Shown here in pieces: positions 8,724 to 18,329 of a stretch of 64,000 bases of DNA. Numbering within the stretch: position 1 is the stretch's first letter; every line of letters begins with the position of its first letter. Under the pieces are notes generated by a model, which saw only the letters and a program-made list of their open reading frames with translations, ran no database searches and was not told the origin of the DNA. The DNA is taken from assembly GCF_003850045.1 (NCBI RefSeq), contig NZ_RQJX01000019.1:1-64000 (forward strand), written 5' to 3'. The stretch comes from Aeromicrobium camelliae (lineage in GTDB: Bacteria; Actinomycetota; Actinomycetes; Propionibacteriales; Nocardioidaceae). Position numbers and translations under genes: made by a program.

Positions 8724-10313
8724 TCATAGGCGGAACACCCCGTAGCCGCGGGCGCCCTCGACGGGCGCGTTGTGGATGGCCGAGAGGCAGATACCGAGGA
8801 CCGTGCGGGTGTCCCGCGGGTCGATGACGCCGTCGTCGTAGCCGAGCCCGGACGTGAAGTACGCGAGCGACTCGTTCTCGATCTGCTGCTCGACGAAGGC
8901 GCGCATCTGCGCGTCGCCCTCCTCGTCGTACGGCTGTCCCTTGGCCTCGGCCGCCTGCCGAGCGACGATCGAGATGACGCCGGCGAGCTGCGCCGGGCCC
9001 ATGACGGCGGACTTCGCGCCGGTCCAGCTGAACATGAACCGCGGGTCGTACGCGCGGCCGCTCATCCCGTAGTTGCCCGCGCCGTACGAGGCGCCGAGCA
9101 CGACGGAGATGTGCGGGACCTGCGAGTTCGAGACCGCGTTGATCATCTGGGCGCCGTGCTTGATGATGCCGCCCTGCTCGTACTCCGCGCCGACCATGTA
9201 GCCGGTCGTGTTGTGCAGGAACAGCAGCGGAGTGTCGACCTGGTTCGCGAGCTGGATGAACTGCGCGGCCTTCTGGGCCTCCGCGCTGAACAGGACGCCC
9301 TGCGCGTTCGCGAGGATGCCCACCGGGTAGCCGTGCACCTGCGCGAAACCGGTCACCAGGCTCGGCCCGTACAGCGGTTTGAACTCGTCGAACTCGCTGC
9401 CGTCGACGAGGCGGGCGATGACCTCGCGCGGGTCGAAGGGGATCTTGAGGTCCGTGGGGACGATGCCGAGCAGCTCCTCCGGGTCGAACAGTGGCTCGGC
9501 GTAGTCGACGGCCGGTGCCGGCCCGTGCTTGCGCCAGTTGAGCCGCCGCACGATCTGGCGGCCGAGCCGGATGGCGTCCCGCTCGTCGACGGCGAGGTAG
9601 TCGGCGAGCCCGGACTGCCGTGCGTGCATCTCGGCGCCGCCGAGCGATTCGTCATCGGCTTCCTCACCGGTGGCCATTTTGACCAGCGGCGGGCCCCCGA
9701 GGAACACCTTCGCGCCCTCCTTGACCATCACGACGTAGTCGCTCATGCCCGGGATGTACGCGCCGCCGGCGGTGGAGTTGCCGAAGACGAGGGCGATCGT
9801 CGGGCGCCGGTCCGCGCTGGCCTCGGTGAGGTTGCGGAAGGACTTGCCGCCGGGGATGAAGATGTCCTTCTGAGTCGGCAGATCGGCCCCGCCGGATTCG
9901 ACGAGGTTGATCGTCGGCAGGCGGTTCTCGGCGGCGATCTGCGCGGCGCGGAACCCTTTCTTGACGGTGACCGGATTGCTGGAACCACCCTTCACCGTCG
10001 GGTCGTTGGCGACGATCATGCACTCGACGCCCTCGACGACGCCGATGCCGGTGACGATCGATCCGCCGACCGCGAAGTCCGTGCCCCAACCGGCCAGCGC
10101 GCCCAGTTCGAGGAACGGCGAGTCGGGGTCGAGAAGGAGTTCGATGCGCTCGCGGGCGGTGAGTTTTCCTCGCCGGTGGTGGCGCTCGACGTACCGCTCT
10201 CCGCCGCCGGCGAGCGCTTTCGCGTGCTGCTCGGCGAGGTCGGCGACGCGTTCGAGCATCGCGCTGCGGTTCTCCTCGAACGCCGGTGACGTCGGCTCGA
10301 TCGCGGTCTTCAT
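8724..10313 (-). CDS. Acyl-CoA carboxylase beta subunit (carboxyltransferase)
   Basis: A carboxyltransferase of 529 residues starting MKTAIEPTSPAF, with the RGKLTARERIELLLD segment near the N-terminus. Two crotonase-like halves carry the family motifs SGGADLPTQKDIF, GNSTAGGAYIPGMSDY and LGASYGAGNYGMSGRAYDPRF. This pattern is closest to methylcrotonyl/geranyl-CoA carboxylase beta chains rather than propionyl-CoA carboxylase. The start is set by GGAGGAG 5 nt before ATG 10313; an in-frame extension to 10403 is not needed. About 70 bp separate it from the alpha gene, and it lies in the same operon as both dehydrogenases. Confidence 0.9.
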   Translation of the reverse strand: MKTAIEPTSPAFEENRSAMLERVADLAEQHAKALAGGGERYVERHHRRGKLTARERIELLLDPDSPFLELGALAGWGTDFAVGGSIVTGIGVVEGVECMIVANDPTVKGGSSNPVTVKKGFRAAQIAAENRLPTINLVESGGADLPTQKDIFIPGGKSFRNLTEASADRRPTIALVFGNSTAGGAYIPGMSDYVVMVKEGAKVFLGGPPLVKMATGEEADDESLGGAEMHARQSGLADYLAVDERDAIRLGRQIVRRLNWRKHGPAPAVDYAEPLFDPEELLGIVPTDLKIPFDPREVIARLVDGSEFDEFKPLYGPSLVTGFAQVHGYPVGILANAQGVLFSAEAQKAAQFIQLANQVDTPLLFLHNTTGYMVGAEYEQGGIIKHGAQMINAVSNSQVPHISVVLGASYGAGNYGMSGRAYDPRFMFSWTGAKSAVMGPAQLAGVISIVARQAAEAKGQPYDEEGDAQMRAFVEQQIENESLAYFTSGLGYDDGVIDPRDTRTVLGICLSAIHNAPVEGARGYGVFRL

Positions 10314-10353
10314 GGCATCTCCTCCGTCGTCGGCTCGTGCTGTGTGCGCGGCA

Positions 10354-11511
10354 TCAGTACCCCAGCAACTTCGCGGCCAGATCGTTGAGCACTTCGGTGG
10401 CACCGCCCCCGATGCCGAGCAGGCGGGCGTCGCGGTAGTGCCGGTCGATCTCCGACTCGCGCATGTAACCCATGCCGCCGAAGATCTGCACCGCCTCGTT
10501 CACCACCCATTCGACGGCTTCGACGGCCTGGTTCTTGGCGATCGCAGCGTCGAGGATGAGCTGCGGGTCGGTCGTGTCCCCGCTGTCGGCGGCTCGTTCG
10601 ACCGCCCGGCGCGTCAAGGCGCGCGCGGCTTCGGTCCGCCGGTGCATGTCGACGAGCTTGTGCCGGATCACTTGTCGGCTGATGAGCGGACGGCCGAATG
10701 TCTCCCGCTCTCGGGCGTAGCCGACCGCGAGGTCGAGGGCGCGCTGGCAGGTGGCGTAGGCCTGCACCGCGAGCGACAGCCGCTCGGTGACGAACTGCTG
10801 CATCACGAGGTAGAAGCCGCCGTTCTCCTCGCCGACGAGGTTGGCGGCCGGGACCCGGACGTCGTCGAAGGCGAGTTCTCCGGTGTCCGAGCAGTGCCAG
10901 CCCATCTTGCGCAGGTTCCGGCTGACCGAGAAGCCCGGCGTGTCCGTGTCGATCACGATGAGGCTGATGCCACCGTGTCCCGGATCGCCCGTGCGGACCG
11001 CAGTCGTCACGAAGTCGGCGCGGACGCTGGAGGTGATGAAGGTCTTGGCGCCGTTGACGACGTAGTGGTCGCCGTCGCGTACCGCTCGGGTGCTGATGCC
11101 AGCGACGTTGGAGCCGCCTCCGGGCTCGGTGATGCCGAGCGACCCGATCAGTTGACCGGCGAGAGTGGGGCGCACGTACCGGTCGATGAGCTCGCGATCG
11201 CCTGTGTCGACGATGTGCGGGAGGGCGATGCCGTGCGTGTAGAGGGAGGCCAGCAGCCCCGTCGAGCCACCGTTCTCGACGATCGCCTCGGAGACGATCG
11301 AGATGTCGATGAGATCGCCGCCGTCGCCACCGACCGACTCGTCGAAGCCGATGCCGAGGAAGCCGGCTTCGGCCGTCTCGCGGTGCAACGACCGCGGCAG
11401 CTGACCGTCGTCTTCCCACTGCGGAAGGTGCGGGGCGATGCGGTCGCGGGTGAACGCCGCCACCGCTTGGCGCAGGGCGATCCGCTCCGGCGTAGCCCAT
11501 CGATCGGTCAT
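10354..11511 (-). CDS. Acyl-CoA dehydrogenase (second copy)
   Basis: A protein of 385 residues starting MTDRWATPERIALRQ, with a GAGGAG ribosome-binding site. It has the usual LGITEPGGGSN segment, the flavin/acyl-binding middle domain and the C-terminal FGGMGYMRESEIDRHYRDAR segment typical of the family. It sits between the carboxylase beta gene and the AtuA-like gene. It probably acts before the carboxylase, oxidising a saturated branched acyl-CoA such as citronellyl-CoA or isovaleryl-CoA, but specificity is not visible. An in-frame extension upstream to 11625 overlaps the AtuA-like gene and is rejected. Confidence 0.9.
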   Translation of the reverse strand: MTDRWATPERIALRQAVAAFTRDRIAPHLPQWEDDGQLPRSLHRETAEAGFLGIGFDESVGGDGGDLIDISIVSEAIVENGGSTGLLASLYTHGIALPHIVDTGDRELIDRYVRPTLAGQLIGSLGITEPGGGSNVAGISTRAVRDGDHYVVNGAKTFITSSVRADFVTTAVRTGDPGHGGISLIVIDTDTPGFSVSRNLRKMGWHCSDTGELAFDDVRVPAANLVGEENGGFYLVMQQFVTERLSLAVQAYATCQRALDLAVGYARERETFGRPLISRQVIRHKLVDMHRRTEAARALTRRAVERAADSGDTTDPQLILDAAIAKNQAVEAVEWVVNEAVQIFGGMGYMRESEIDRHYRDARLLGIGGGATEVLNDLAAKLLGY

Positions 11512-11527
11512 CGGATTCTCCTCACCC

Positions 11528-13270
11528 TCACACGAGGAGTTCGCGGGGAATGTCGACGAGCCGGGCGCGGAGCCACTCACCGACGGCCTTGGCCTGCGGA
11601 TCGAAACGCGTCGACGACGCGACACCGTCGCCGAGCAGCCCGTCGATGACGACGTTGACGGCCGCGAGGTTCGGCAACGGGTGGACGGTCACGGGCAGCC
11701 CGGCAGCTTCGGGCAGCAGTTCGCGCACCCGAGCGGCGTCGAGCGTGTCGGCGAGCCAGGCGAAGGCATCGGCCCGGCGGGGGTGGTCGGCCGGGATCCA
11801 GACGCCCACGTTGGCCGCGCCGCCCTTGTCGCCGGAGCGCGCGTAGGCGAGCCGGCCCAACGCCTTGCGCACGGTCTCGCCGAGTGGTGCAGATTCGTGG
11901 CCCTCCGGGCTGCCGTACCGCGAATCTGCACCACTCGCGGGGGACGGCGAGGTGTCGGATGCGGCGTGTTCCGGGGGCGGGATGTCGATGCGGGTGCCGT
12001 CGGCGAGCACCACGACGTGCGGCACGTCCGACTGGGGCAGGTAGACCGCGCGATAGATGCCGAACGGCGACGCGGCACTGGGCGGGGCGGTGACATGGAA
12101 GCCCGGGTACGAGGCGAGGGCGAGTTCGACCGCCGCGCCGCTGAACGCCCTGCCCGCTGCCGCGGGATCGCTGCTCTTGACGTGGCAGCGCAGGAGAGCC
12201 GCGGCTTCGGGCTCGGTGGCGGGGTCGGGCCGGTCGGTGCGGACCAGTTCCCACGAGATCTCGTCGATCGCGACGCCGCGGAGCGCGTCCTCGAGTTGGG
12301 CGCGCACCCACGCTGCCTTCTGCTCGATGTCGAGGCCGGTGAGGACGAACTCGACCTGGTTGCGGAAGCCGCCGAGACTGTTGAGTGCGACCTTGGTCGT
12401 GGGCGGCGGAGCCTCTCCCCGGACGCCACTGATGCGCACCCGATCGTCGCCGTCCTGCTCGAGACGGATGGTGTCGAGGCGGGTCGCGACGTCGGGGTTG
12501 AGATAGACCGGACCGCCGATCTCGTACACGAGCTGGGCGGTGACGGTGTCGACGGTGACGGCTCCCCCGGTGCCCGGGTGCTTGGTGATGACGCTCGTGC
12601 CGTCCTCGGCCACCTCCGCGATCGGAAAACCGAGCGGGCGGCTCGTGTCGATGTCGGCGAACCCGGAGAAGTTGCCGCCGGTGGCCTGCGCCCCGCATTC
12701 GACGACGTGCCCGGCCACGACCGCCCCGGCCAGCCGGTCCACGTCCTCGCGGCCCCACCCGAACTCGGCGATCGCCGGGCCGACGACCACGGACGCATCG
12801 GTGACCCGGCCGGTCACGACGATGTCGGCACCGTGGCGCAGCGCCTCGGCGATGCCGAAGGCGCCGAGATAGGCGTTGGCGGTCAGCGCCCCGTCCCACC
12901 CGTACCCGCCGGCCTTCGCGACCAGGTCGTCGCCTTCGACATGCGCGACGACCACCTCGACGCCCTGCTCCGCCGCCACCTCGCGGACGCGCTGCGCGAG
13001 GCCGGCGGGATTGAGGCCGCCGGCGTTCGCGACGATGCGCACCCCGCGTACCTTGGCGAGGGCGAGGCAGTCGGACAGCTGACGCAGGAAAGTCCTGGCG
13101 TAGCCGAGGTCGGCGTCCTTCATCCGGTCCTTGCCGAGGATGAGCATCGTCAGCTCGGCCAGGTAGTCGCCAGTCAGGTAGTCCAACGGGCCGCCCTCGA
13201 GCATCTCGCGCATCGCCGACAGCCGGTCGCCGTAGAAGCCCGAACAGTTGCCCACGCGGATGGTTCGCAC
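11528..13270 (-). CDS. AtuA-family (DUF1446) protein with an in-frame palindrome in its linker
   Basis: The 580-residue protein begins at GTG 13270 (RVGNCSGFYGDRLSA), with a GGAAGG-like ribosome site. Residues 1-430 form the DUF1446/AtuA domain (VANAGGLNPAGLAQ, VVTGRVTDASVVVGP). Residues from about 465 form the small C-terminal AtuA domain (LAYARSGDKGGAANVGVW). AtuA proteins are needed for acyclic terpene (citronellol/geraniol) catabolism in Pseudomonas, but their chemistry is not settled. Residues 445-463 are encoded by a 57-bp palindrome, exactly 19 codons, sitting in the interdomain linker. It is the first gene of the operon. Confidence 0.85.
   Translation of the reverse strand: MRTIRVGNCSGFYGDRLSAMREMLEGGPLDYLTGDYLAELTMLILGKDRMKDADLGYARTFLRQLSDCLALAKVRGVRIVANAGGLNPAGLAQRVREVAAEQGVEVVVAHVEGDDLVAKAGGYGWDGALTANAYLGAFGIAEALRHGADIVVTGRVTDASVVVGPAIAEFGWGREDVDRLAGAVVAGHVVECGAQATGGNFSGFADIDTSRPLGFPIAEVAEDGTSVITKHPGTGGAVTVDTVTAQLVYEIGGPVYLNPDVATRLDTIRLEQDGDDRVRISGVRGEAPPPTTKVALNSLGGFRNQVEFVLTGLDIEQKAAWVRAQLEDALRGVAIDEISWELVRTDRPDPATEPEAAALLRCHVKSSDPAAAGRAFSGAAVELALASYPGFHVTAPPSAASPFGIYRAVYLPQSDVPHVVVLADGTRIDIPPPEHAASDTSPSPASGADSRYGSPEGHESAPLGETVRKALGRLAYARSGDKGGAANVGVWIPADHPRRADAFAWLADTLDAARVRELLPEAAGLPVTVHPLPNLAAVNVVIDGLLGDGVASSTRFDPQAKAVGEWLRARLVDIPRELLV
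11881..11937. repeat. CGAGTGGTGCA-family palindrome inside a coding sequence
   Basis: Perfect 17-bp arms: CGAGTGGTGCAGATTCG at 11881-11897 and its reverse complement at 11921-11937, with a loop containing a small GCCC/GGGC stem. The arm core recurs at 32411-32490 and 52425-52502 in intergenic DNA. Here it lies within the AtuA-like gene, keeps the frame and encodes a linker peptide. Confidence 0.85.
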
Positions 13271-13385
13271 GCGCTCAGCCTTCCGCGGATCTCACAAACA
13301 GTCAACCCTGCTTGTTTTTTCTTAGCCCCCTACCGCGTGGACAAGCGCGCTCGGCCTGCCGCCGCTTCTCACCTAGCCTGGATTC

Positions 13386-13651
13386 ATGAACGACGCGCAG
13401 ACGTGGACCGTGATCGGCAGTCTCGTCACGCTCATGCTCGCGTTCACGGCCCTCAGGTCGGCATGTTCAGCCACCCGCTCGACGCTCGGTTCGACGCGCT
13501 CACCACGCTCGTGACTGTCAGGTTCGAGCAGGTCGATGGGCGCTTCGAGCACGTCGAGAAGCGCCTCGACCGCATCGAGCACCGGGTCGACAATCTCGAC
13601 CGCGACGTCACCGCCATCACCCGTCGACTCATGGGCGGCGCGGAGGACTGA
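13386..13651 (+). pseudogene. Small membrane-anchored coiled-coil protein, frameshifted
   Basis: ATG 13386 opens MNDAQTWTVIGSLVTLMLAFTAL, a typical single membrane anchor. After about 23 residues the frame must shift by one base (around 13450) to continue as QVGMFSHPLDARFDAL and a heptad-like helix (RFEQVDGRFEHVEKRLDRIE, HRVDNLDRDVTAITRRL) ending at 13651. Joined, the parts make a protein of about 88 residues of a common actinobacterial type: one TM helix followed by a coiled coil, function unknown. The downstream part could be expressed alone from ATG 13463. A strong hairpin terminator follows directly. I cannot tell a true mutation from a sequencing indel. Confidence 0.55.
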
Positions 13652-13655
13652 TCGC

Positions 13656-13683
13656 CTGGAGTCATCCCGTGGGATGACTCCAG
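13656..13683 (+). terminator. Hairpin terminator
   Basis: A perfect 13-bp inverted repeat, CTGGAGTCATCCC (13656-13668) and GGGATGACTCCAG (13671-13683), with a 2-nt loop. It starts 5 bp after the stop of the small coiled-coil gene. There is no clear T tract, as is usual in high-GC genomes. Confidence 0.75.
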
Positions 13684-13766
13684 CACCGCTTCTCCTCCTC
13701 CGGAGGCACGCGGCTTCCACCTCATGGCCGACGAAGCGAGGGGTCCGGAATTTCTACGGTCGAGTT

Positions 13767-14543
13767 ATGACTCAGACCTCTGCCACCCACTCCCCCTCGG
13801 CAACGGCCGACGGCATCGCCGCGCGCGCCCGGGCGCTGACCAAGACCTACGGCCGCGGCGCCACCGAAGTGCAGGCCCTGCGCGGGGTCGACCTCGACCT
13901 CCCGGCCGGTCGCTTCACCGCCATCATGGGCCCGTCCGGCTCCGGCAAGTCGACGCTCATGCACTGCCTGGCCGGACTGGACACGCCCACCTCCGGTGAG
14001 GTGACCGTCGGCGGCCAGCAGCTCGAGCGCCTCGACGACACCGCGCTCACCCGCTTCCGCCGCGACCACATCGGGTTCGTCTTCCAGGCGTTCAACCTGC
14101 TGCCGATGCTGACCGCCGAGCAGAACATCCTGCTCCCGATCGACCTCTCCGGACGCAAGCTGAACGCCTCGACCCAACATCGGTTCGACGACGTCGTCGA
14201 CGTCCTGGGCATCCGTGAACGCCTCGGGCACCGGCCGAGCGAACTCTCCGGCGGGCAGCAGCAGCGCGTCGCCATCGCCCGCGCCCTGGTCACCGAGCCG
14301 GACATCGTCTTCGCCGACGAGCCCACCGGCAACCTCGACAGCGAGTCGTCACGCGAGGTGCTCGACTTCCTGCGTCGCTCGTGCCGCGAGTTCGGCCAGA
14401 CGGTCGTCATGGTGACGCACGAGATCGACGCGGCATCGTACGCCGACGACGTCCTCGTGCTCGCCGACGGCCAGATCCGCGCACATCTGGAACGCCCGAC
14501 GTCCGAGACCCTCGTGTCGGCGCTGCAGGGGGTGCGCGCCTGA
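13767..14543 (+). CDS. ABC transporter ATP-binding protein (MacB/LolD type)
   Basis: A 258-residue ATPase with Walker [10 protein letters not shown], a Q-loop in [12 protein letters not shown], signature [15 protein letters not shown], Walker [14 protein letters not shown] and an H-loop VTHE. The GNLD after Walker B and the [19 protein letters not shown] segment place it with the MacB/LolD/FtsE-like group that energises FtsX-type permeases. It partners the permease encoded next, whose ATG overlaps this stop as TGATG. ATG 13767 is chosen; open frame upstream of it overlaps the preceding coiled-coil gene and terminator. Such systems move peptides, lipids or drugs or act mechanically; the substrate is not visible. 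Confidence 0.93.
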   Translation: MTQTSATHSPSATADGIAARARALTKTYGRGATEVQALRGVDLDLPAGRFTAIMGPSGSGKSTLMHCLAGLDTPTSGEVTVGGQQLERLDDTALTRFRRDHIGFVFQAFNLLPMLTAEQNILLPIDLSGRKLNASTQHRFDDVVDVLGIRERLGHRPSELSGGQQQRVAIARALVTEPDIVFADEPTGNLDSESSREVLDFLRRSCREFGQTVVMVTHEIDAASYADDVLVLADGQIRAHLERPTSETLVSALQGVRA

Positions 14544-16939
14544 TGCGCACCGTCACGCTGGCGTCGCTGCGGCTCTACACGCGCCGCTATGTCGCTGCCT
14601 TCCTCGCGGTCGCCATCGGCGTCGCGTTCATCATCACCATCGGCGCCCTCAACGCCTCGGCCAAGGACGGTCTGACCGCCGGTGCGGGCCAGCCTTACCG
14701 CGGCTCGACCCTCGTGGCCTCGGACGTCTACGAGGTCGCGGACGCTCGCACGATCGTCGAAGCCGTCGAGGCCGACGGCGGGGCGGCCACCGTGCTCGGC
14801 TACGCGATGGAGCCCTTGCGGGCCGGCGCGTCCAACGGCGACTCGACGATCGGCGTCGTCGCCGACGACGCGGCGCTGCGATGGCAGGAACTGGTGGGCG
14901 GCTCCTGGCCGCGCGCACCGGGCGAGGTCCTGGTCGACGAACAGGCCGCGAAGAGCAACAACGTCTCAGCCGGTGACACCGTGCAGATCGGCGGACGAGA
15001 GTTCGACGTCGTCGGAGTCGCCAGCGCAGGCGAGGCCCTGACCAGTTCGGACTTCTATGGCCTGTGGGCGGACGTCAGCACCTTCGAGAAGAGCCTGTGG
15101 ATCGACTCGCTTCCCCTGAGGGGCATCGAGGAGGGCGCTATCACCTCCGTGGCGCCTGAGGCCGTCGTGATGTCGACCGACGATCACGTGCGCGAACTGC
15201 AGGCCGAGATCACCCGGGGAGCGGACACGTTGACGCTCATGCTGCTGGTCTTCGTGACGGTGGCCCTCACTGTCGCGGCGATCGTCATCGCGAACACCTT
15301 CTCGATCCTCTTCGCTCAACGCACTTCCGACATCGCGATGTTGCGCTGCGTGGGTGCGACGCGGGCGCAGGTGCGTCGTTCGGTGCGCCTCGAGGCGTTG
15401 GCCATCGCGATCGCCTCCTCGGTCGTCGGACTGCTGGCCGGTGTCGGCTTCGGGTACGGGGTCGTGGCTGTCATCCGGTCGTTGTTCCCGGCCGTGGGTC
15501 TCGGCGACGCTGCCGTCGCACCGCTGTGGTTCGTCGCGGCCTTCGCGGTCGGGGTCATCGTCACCGTCGCCGCCGCGTGGCTTCCCACCCGCGCCACGAC
15601 CCGCATCAGTCCGCTCGCCGCGATGCGACCGGCTGGAGACAGCGACGTCCGCACGACGGCAGGCAAGGTGCGCGTCGCGATCGGGGCGATACTGCTCGCG
15701 GCGGGCGCGGTGCTCCTCGCGCTCGCGGTCGCCGGGGCCAACGTGGTGGCCATGCTCGGCGGCGGCGTGCTCTTCTTCGTGAGCGTGCTCGTCCTCGGCC
15801 CGGTGATCGTCCCGCCGCTGATCCGCCTGGCCGGAAAAGTCGCCGGCCCGCTCACGGGAGCCACCGGACGGATCGCGACCGACAACGCGATCCGGAATCC
15901 GAAACGCACAGCCACGACCACCTCGGCGCTGCTCGTCGGCGTGACCCTGACGAGCGCCGTCGTGGTGGGAATGTCAAGCGCCGGGGCCGCTGTGGACGAG
16001 GAGAGCCGCGCGAGTTATCCGATCGACGCGGCGCTGACCTCACCGAGCCCGTTGCGCGCCGACGCCCTCGACCGGGTGCTCGCGGTGCCGGGTGTCGAGG
16101 AGGCGGTGGCGCTCGACGGAGTCACCGTCACCGTGGACGGAGTTGCCACGCCGGTCGTCGGGCTCCCACGCGACACCAGCGTGATCGATGGCGACCGCAG
16201 CACGTTGCCGGGCGAAGCGGAGATCGCCCTGCCGTTCGAGATCCTCGACGAGCTCGGCTGGCCCGAGACCGTGACCGTCGAAGCGGGCGGCCGGACGATC
16301 GAGCTGCGACCGACCGAGAGCTCCAGCCCCTGGGGCCCGACTCCCGTCGTGGACACCGGCACGCTGCGTTTCCTCACCGAGCGCGCTGAACCGCTCGCCC
16401 TGTGGATGCGCACGGACGACGGCACCGACGTCAACGACCTTGTCGGCGACCTCGAGGCCGTGGCCACGAGCCTGGACGCGACCCTGTTCTCCACCATCGA
16501 GAAGCAGGACTTCATCGCGACACAGTTGTCGGTGATGACCGCCGTCGTCGTCGGCCTGCTCGGCATCGCGGTGCTCATCGCGTTGGTCGGCATCGGCAGC
16601 ACGCTGGGGTTGTCGGTGCTGGAACGCCGCCGTGAGAACGCGCTGCTTCGCGCGCTCGGCGTCACCCGACGTCAGCTGCGCGCCACGCTCGTGGTGGAAG
16701 CGCTCCTGCTCGCCGGAGCGGCGGCCGTGCTCGGGGTGGCGATCGGAACGTTCTTCGGCTGGATCGGCGTCAAGGTGATGATCGAGCAGATGGTCTCCTC
16801 GGGCTCCGTGCTCGCCATTCCCGTCGGCCAACTGGCCGCCATCGTCGCCATCGCGGCCGTGGCCGGGGTCTTCGCGTCGGTATTGCCCTCCCGCAAGGCG
16901 GCCCGCACGGCACCCGCCGCCGGTCTCACCCTCGAGTAG
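14543..16939 (+). CDS. FtsX-like ABC transporter permease
   Basis: The 798-residue protein has an N-terminal TM helix (about 14-34), a large extracytoplasmic domain (35-230) and a first FtsX unit of three helices (about 235-370, around [19 protein letters not shown]). A second cluster of helices (400-475) and another extracytoplasmic domain follow, then a C-terminal FtsX unit (from about 660, with [20 protein letters not shown]). This duplicated layout is usual for actinobacterial exporters paired with a MacB/LolD-like ATPase. It overlaps the ATPase gene by 1 bp. The gene ends 2 bp before a palindromic repeat. Confidence 0.9.
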   Translation: MRTVTLASLRLYTRRYVAAFLAVAIGVAFIITIGALNASAKDGLTAGAGQPYRGSTLVASDVYEVADARTIVEAVEADGGAATVLGYAMEPLRAGASNGDSTIGVVADDAALRWQELVGGSWPRAPGEVLVDEQAAKSNNVSAGDTVQIGGREFDVVGVASAGEALTSSDFYGLWADVSTFEKSLWIDSLPLRGIEEGAITSVAPEAVVMSTDDHVRELQAEITRGADTLTLMLLVFVTVALTVAAIVIANTFSILFAQRTSDIAMLRCVGATRAQVRRSVRLEALAIAIASSVVGLLAGVGFGYGVVAVIRSLFPAVGLGDAAVAPLWFVAAFAVGVIVTVAAAWLPTRATTRISPLAAMRPAGDSDVRTTAGKVRVAIGAILLAAGAVLLALAVAGANVVAMLGGGVLFFVSVLVLGPVIVPPLIRLAGKVAGPLTGATGRIATDNAIRNPKRTATTTSALLVGVTLTSAVVVGMSSAGAAVDEESRASYPIDAALTSPSPLRADALDRVLAVPGVEEAVALDGVTVTVDGVATPVVGLPRDTSVIDGDRSTLPGEAEIALPFEILDELGWPETVTVEAGGRTIELRPTESSSPWGPTPVVDTGTLRFLTERAEPLALWMRTDDGTDVNDLVGDLEAVATSLDATLFSTIEKQDFIATQLSVMTAVVVGLLGIAVLIALVGIGSTLGLSVLERRRENALLRALGVTRRQLRATLVVEALLLAGAAAVLGVAIGTFFGWIGVKVMIEQMVSSGSVLAIPVGQLAAIVAIAAVAGVFASVLPSRKAARTAPAAGLTLE

Positions 16940-16940
16940 G

Positions 16941-17003
16941 CCCCAGATGTGCGCGCCATTCGTTGACGGGAGTACGGCTCCGTTGACGGATGGCGCGCAC
17001 ATC
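16941..17003. repeat. CCCAGAT(T/G)TGCGC-family palindrome
   Basis: Arms GATGTGCGCGCCAT (16946-16959) and ATGGCGCGCACATC (16990-17003) pair perfectly. Inside are two direct copies of CGTTGACGG (16961 and 16981). It is the same family as 18926-18991 and 50778-50853, but its arms carry G where the others carry T, matched by C on the opposite arm. It fills the space between the permease stop and the truncated ATPase fragment at 17011. Confidence 0.8.
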
Positions 17004-17010
17004 CCGATAA

Positions 17011-17601
17011 TTCAACACGACGCTCATCCGGTGCATCGCGGGCGTTCAGATCACCCGGTCCGGGACCGTGCGCGTGCTCGGCGAGCCAGCCGGGACGCCG
17101 GCGAATCGCGCGCACGTCGGCTACGTGACCCAGGCAAGTTCGGTGTACCCCGATCTGACGGTCGAACAGAACCTGCGCTTCTTCGCCGACCTCGCGAGCG
17201 CCGACCGCGACCGCGTCGCCCAGGTCCTGAGCGCGGTCGACCTGACCGACCAGCGACGCGCACTCGTCGGCAACCTCTCGGGCGGACAGCGCACCCGCGT
17301 CTCGCTCGCCGCCGCCCTCGTCGCCCGGCCGCAGGTCTACCTCCTCGACGAACCCACCGTCGGGTTGGATCCGGTCCTGCGCCGCGACCTGTGGCAGCTG
17401 TTCGCCGAGCTCGCCCGCGACGATGCCACCTTGCTCGTGTCCAGCCACGTGATGGACGAGGCCGCGCGCTGCGACCGGGTCCTCCTCCTGCGCGAGGGCC
17501 GGCTCATCGCCGACGCCACACCGGGCGAGTTGCGCGCTGAAGCCGGCACCGACGACCTTGACGAAGCGTTCTTGCGGATCGCAGAACGGGAGGCGGCCTG
17601 A
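17011..17601 (+). pseudogene. ABC exporter ATPase lacking the P-loop (5' truncated)
   Basis: Recognisable homology starts abruptly after a stop codon at 17008 with NTTLIRCIAGVQITRSG, the stretch that normally follows GxxGxGKTT. About the first 40 residues, including Walker A, are absent. The remainder is normal for a drug-type (DrrA-like) ATPase: VGYVTQASSVYPDLTVEQNL, signature LSGGQRTRVSLAAALV, Walker B VYLLDEPTVGLDP and H-loop SSHVMDE. A GTG at 17068 could start translation, but the product could not bind ATP normally. The break coincides with the palindrome at 16941-17003. The stop overlaps the ATG of the permease at 17601. Confidence 0.8.
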
Positions 17602-18329
17602 TGTCCCGGACTTTCGCCATGACCCGGCGCGTCCTTCAGCAGCTGTCGCACGACGCACGCAGCATCGTGCTGATCCTCGCGATGCCGTCGGTGCTGCTGG
17701 TGGTCTTCCGGTATGTCTATGACAGCCAGCCGCAGGTCTTCGACCGCATCGGGCCGCAGATGATCGGCCTGTTCCCCTTCATCATCATGTTCCTCGTCAC
17801 CTCGGTGACGATGGTGCGCGAGCGGACGTCCGGAACGCTCGAGCGACTGCTGACCACCCCGCTCGCCCGTGGGGAGCTGATCGGCGGTTACGCCCTCGCG
17901 TTCGCCGCCGCGGCACTCGTGCAGGCCTCCCTCACGAGTGCCTTCGCGCTCGGGGTGCTGGGGCTCGACATCGAACTGCCGTGGGCGCTGCTGGCGTTCG
18001 CGGTCCTCGGGGCCGTGGTGGGCACGGCACTCGGGCTGCTGGCCTCGGCGTTCGCTCGCACGGAGTTCCAGGCCGTGCAGTTCATGCCGCTCGTCATCGT
18101 GCCGCAGATCCTCCTGTGCGGCCTGCTCATCGCGCGCGATCAGATGCCCGACGTCCTCTACGGCCTCTCGTGGGCGCTCCCGATGAGCTACGCCACCGAC
18201 GCGTTCACCGAGCTCACGACGTCGGACGCGTTCAGCGGCGAGCTGCTCGTGGATCTGCTGGCTCTCGTCGGGTTCGCGCTCGCGGCCGTGCTCGGCGCCT
18301 CGCTCACCCTGCGCCGGCGCTCCGCGTGA
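17601..18329 (+). CDS. ABC-2 type permease (DrrB-like)
   Basis: A 242-residue integral membrane protein with six predicted helices and the ABC-2 segment RERTSGTLERLLTTPLARGEL after the second helix. These permeases form the channel of drug/antibiotic or lipid exporters together with a DrrA-like ATPase. Its natural partner is the damaged ATPase directly upstream (1-bp overlap). It is therefore probably idle unless another ATPase substitutes. The TetR-like gene downstream overlaps by 4 bp (GTGA). Confidence 0.88.
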   Translation: MSRTFAMTRRVLQQLSHDARSIVLILAMPSVLLVVFRYVYDSQPQVFDRIGPQMIGLFPFIIMFLVTSVTMVRERTSGTLERLLTTPLARGELIGGYALAFAAAALVQASLTSAFALGVLGLDIELPWALLAFAVLGAVVGTALGLLASAFARTEFQAVQFMPLVIVPQILLCGLLIARDQMPDVLYGLSWALPMSYATDAFTELTTSDAFSGELLVDLLALVGFALAAVLGASLTLRRRSA

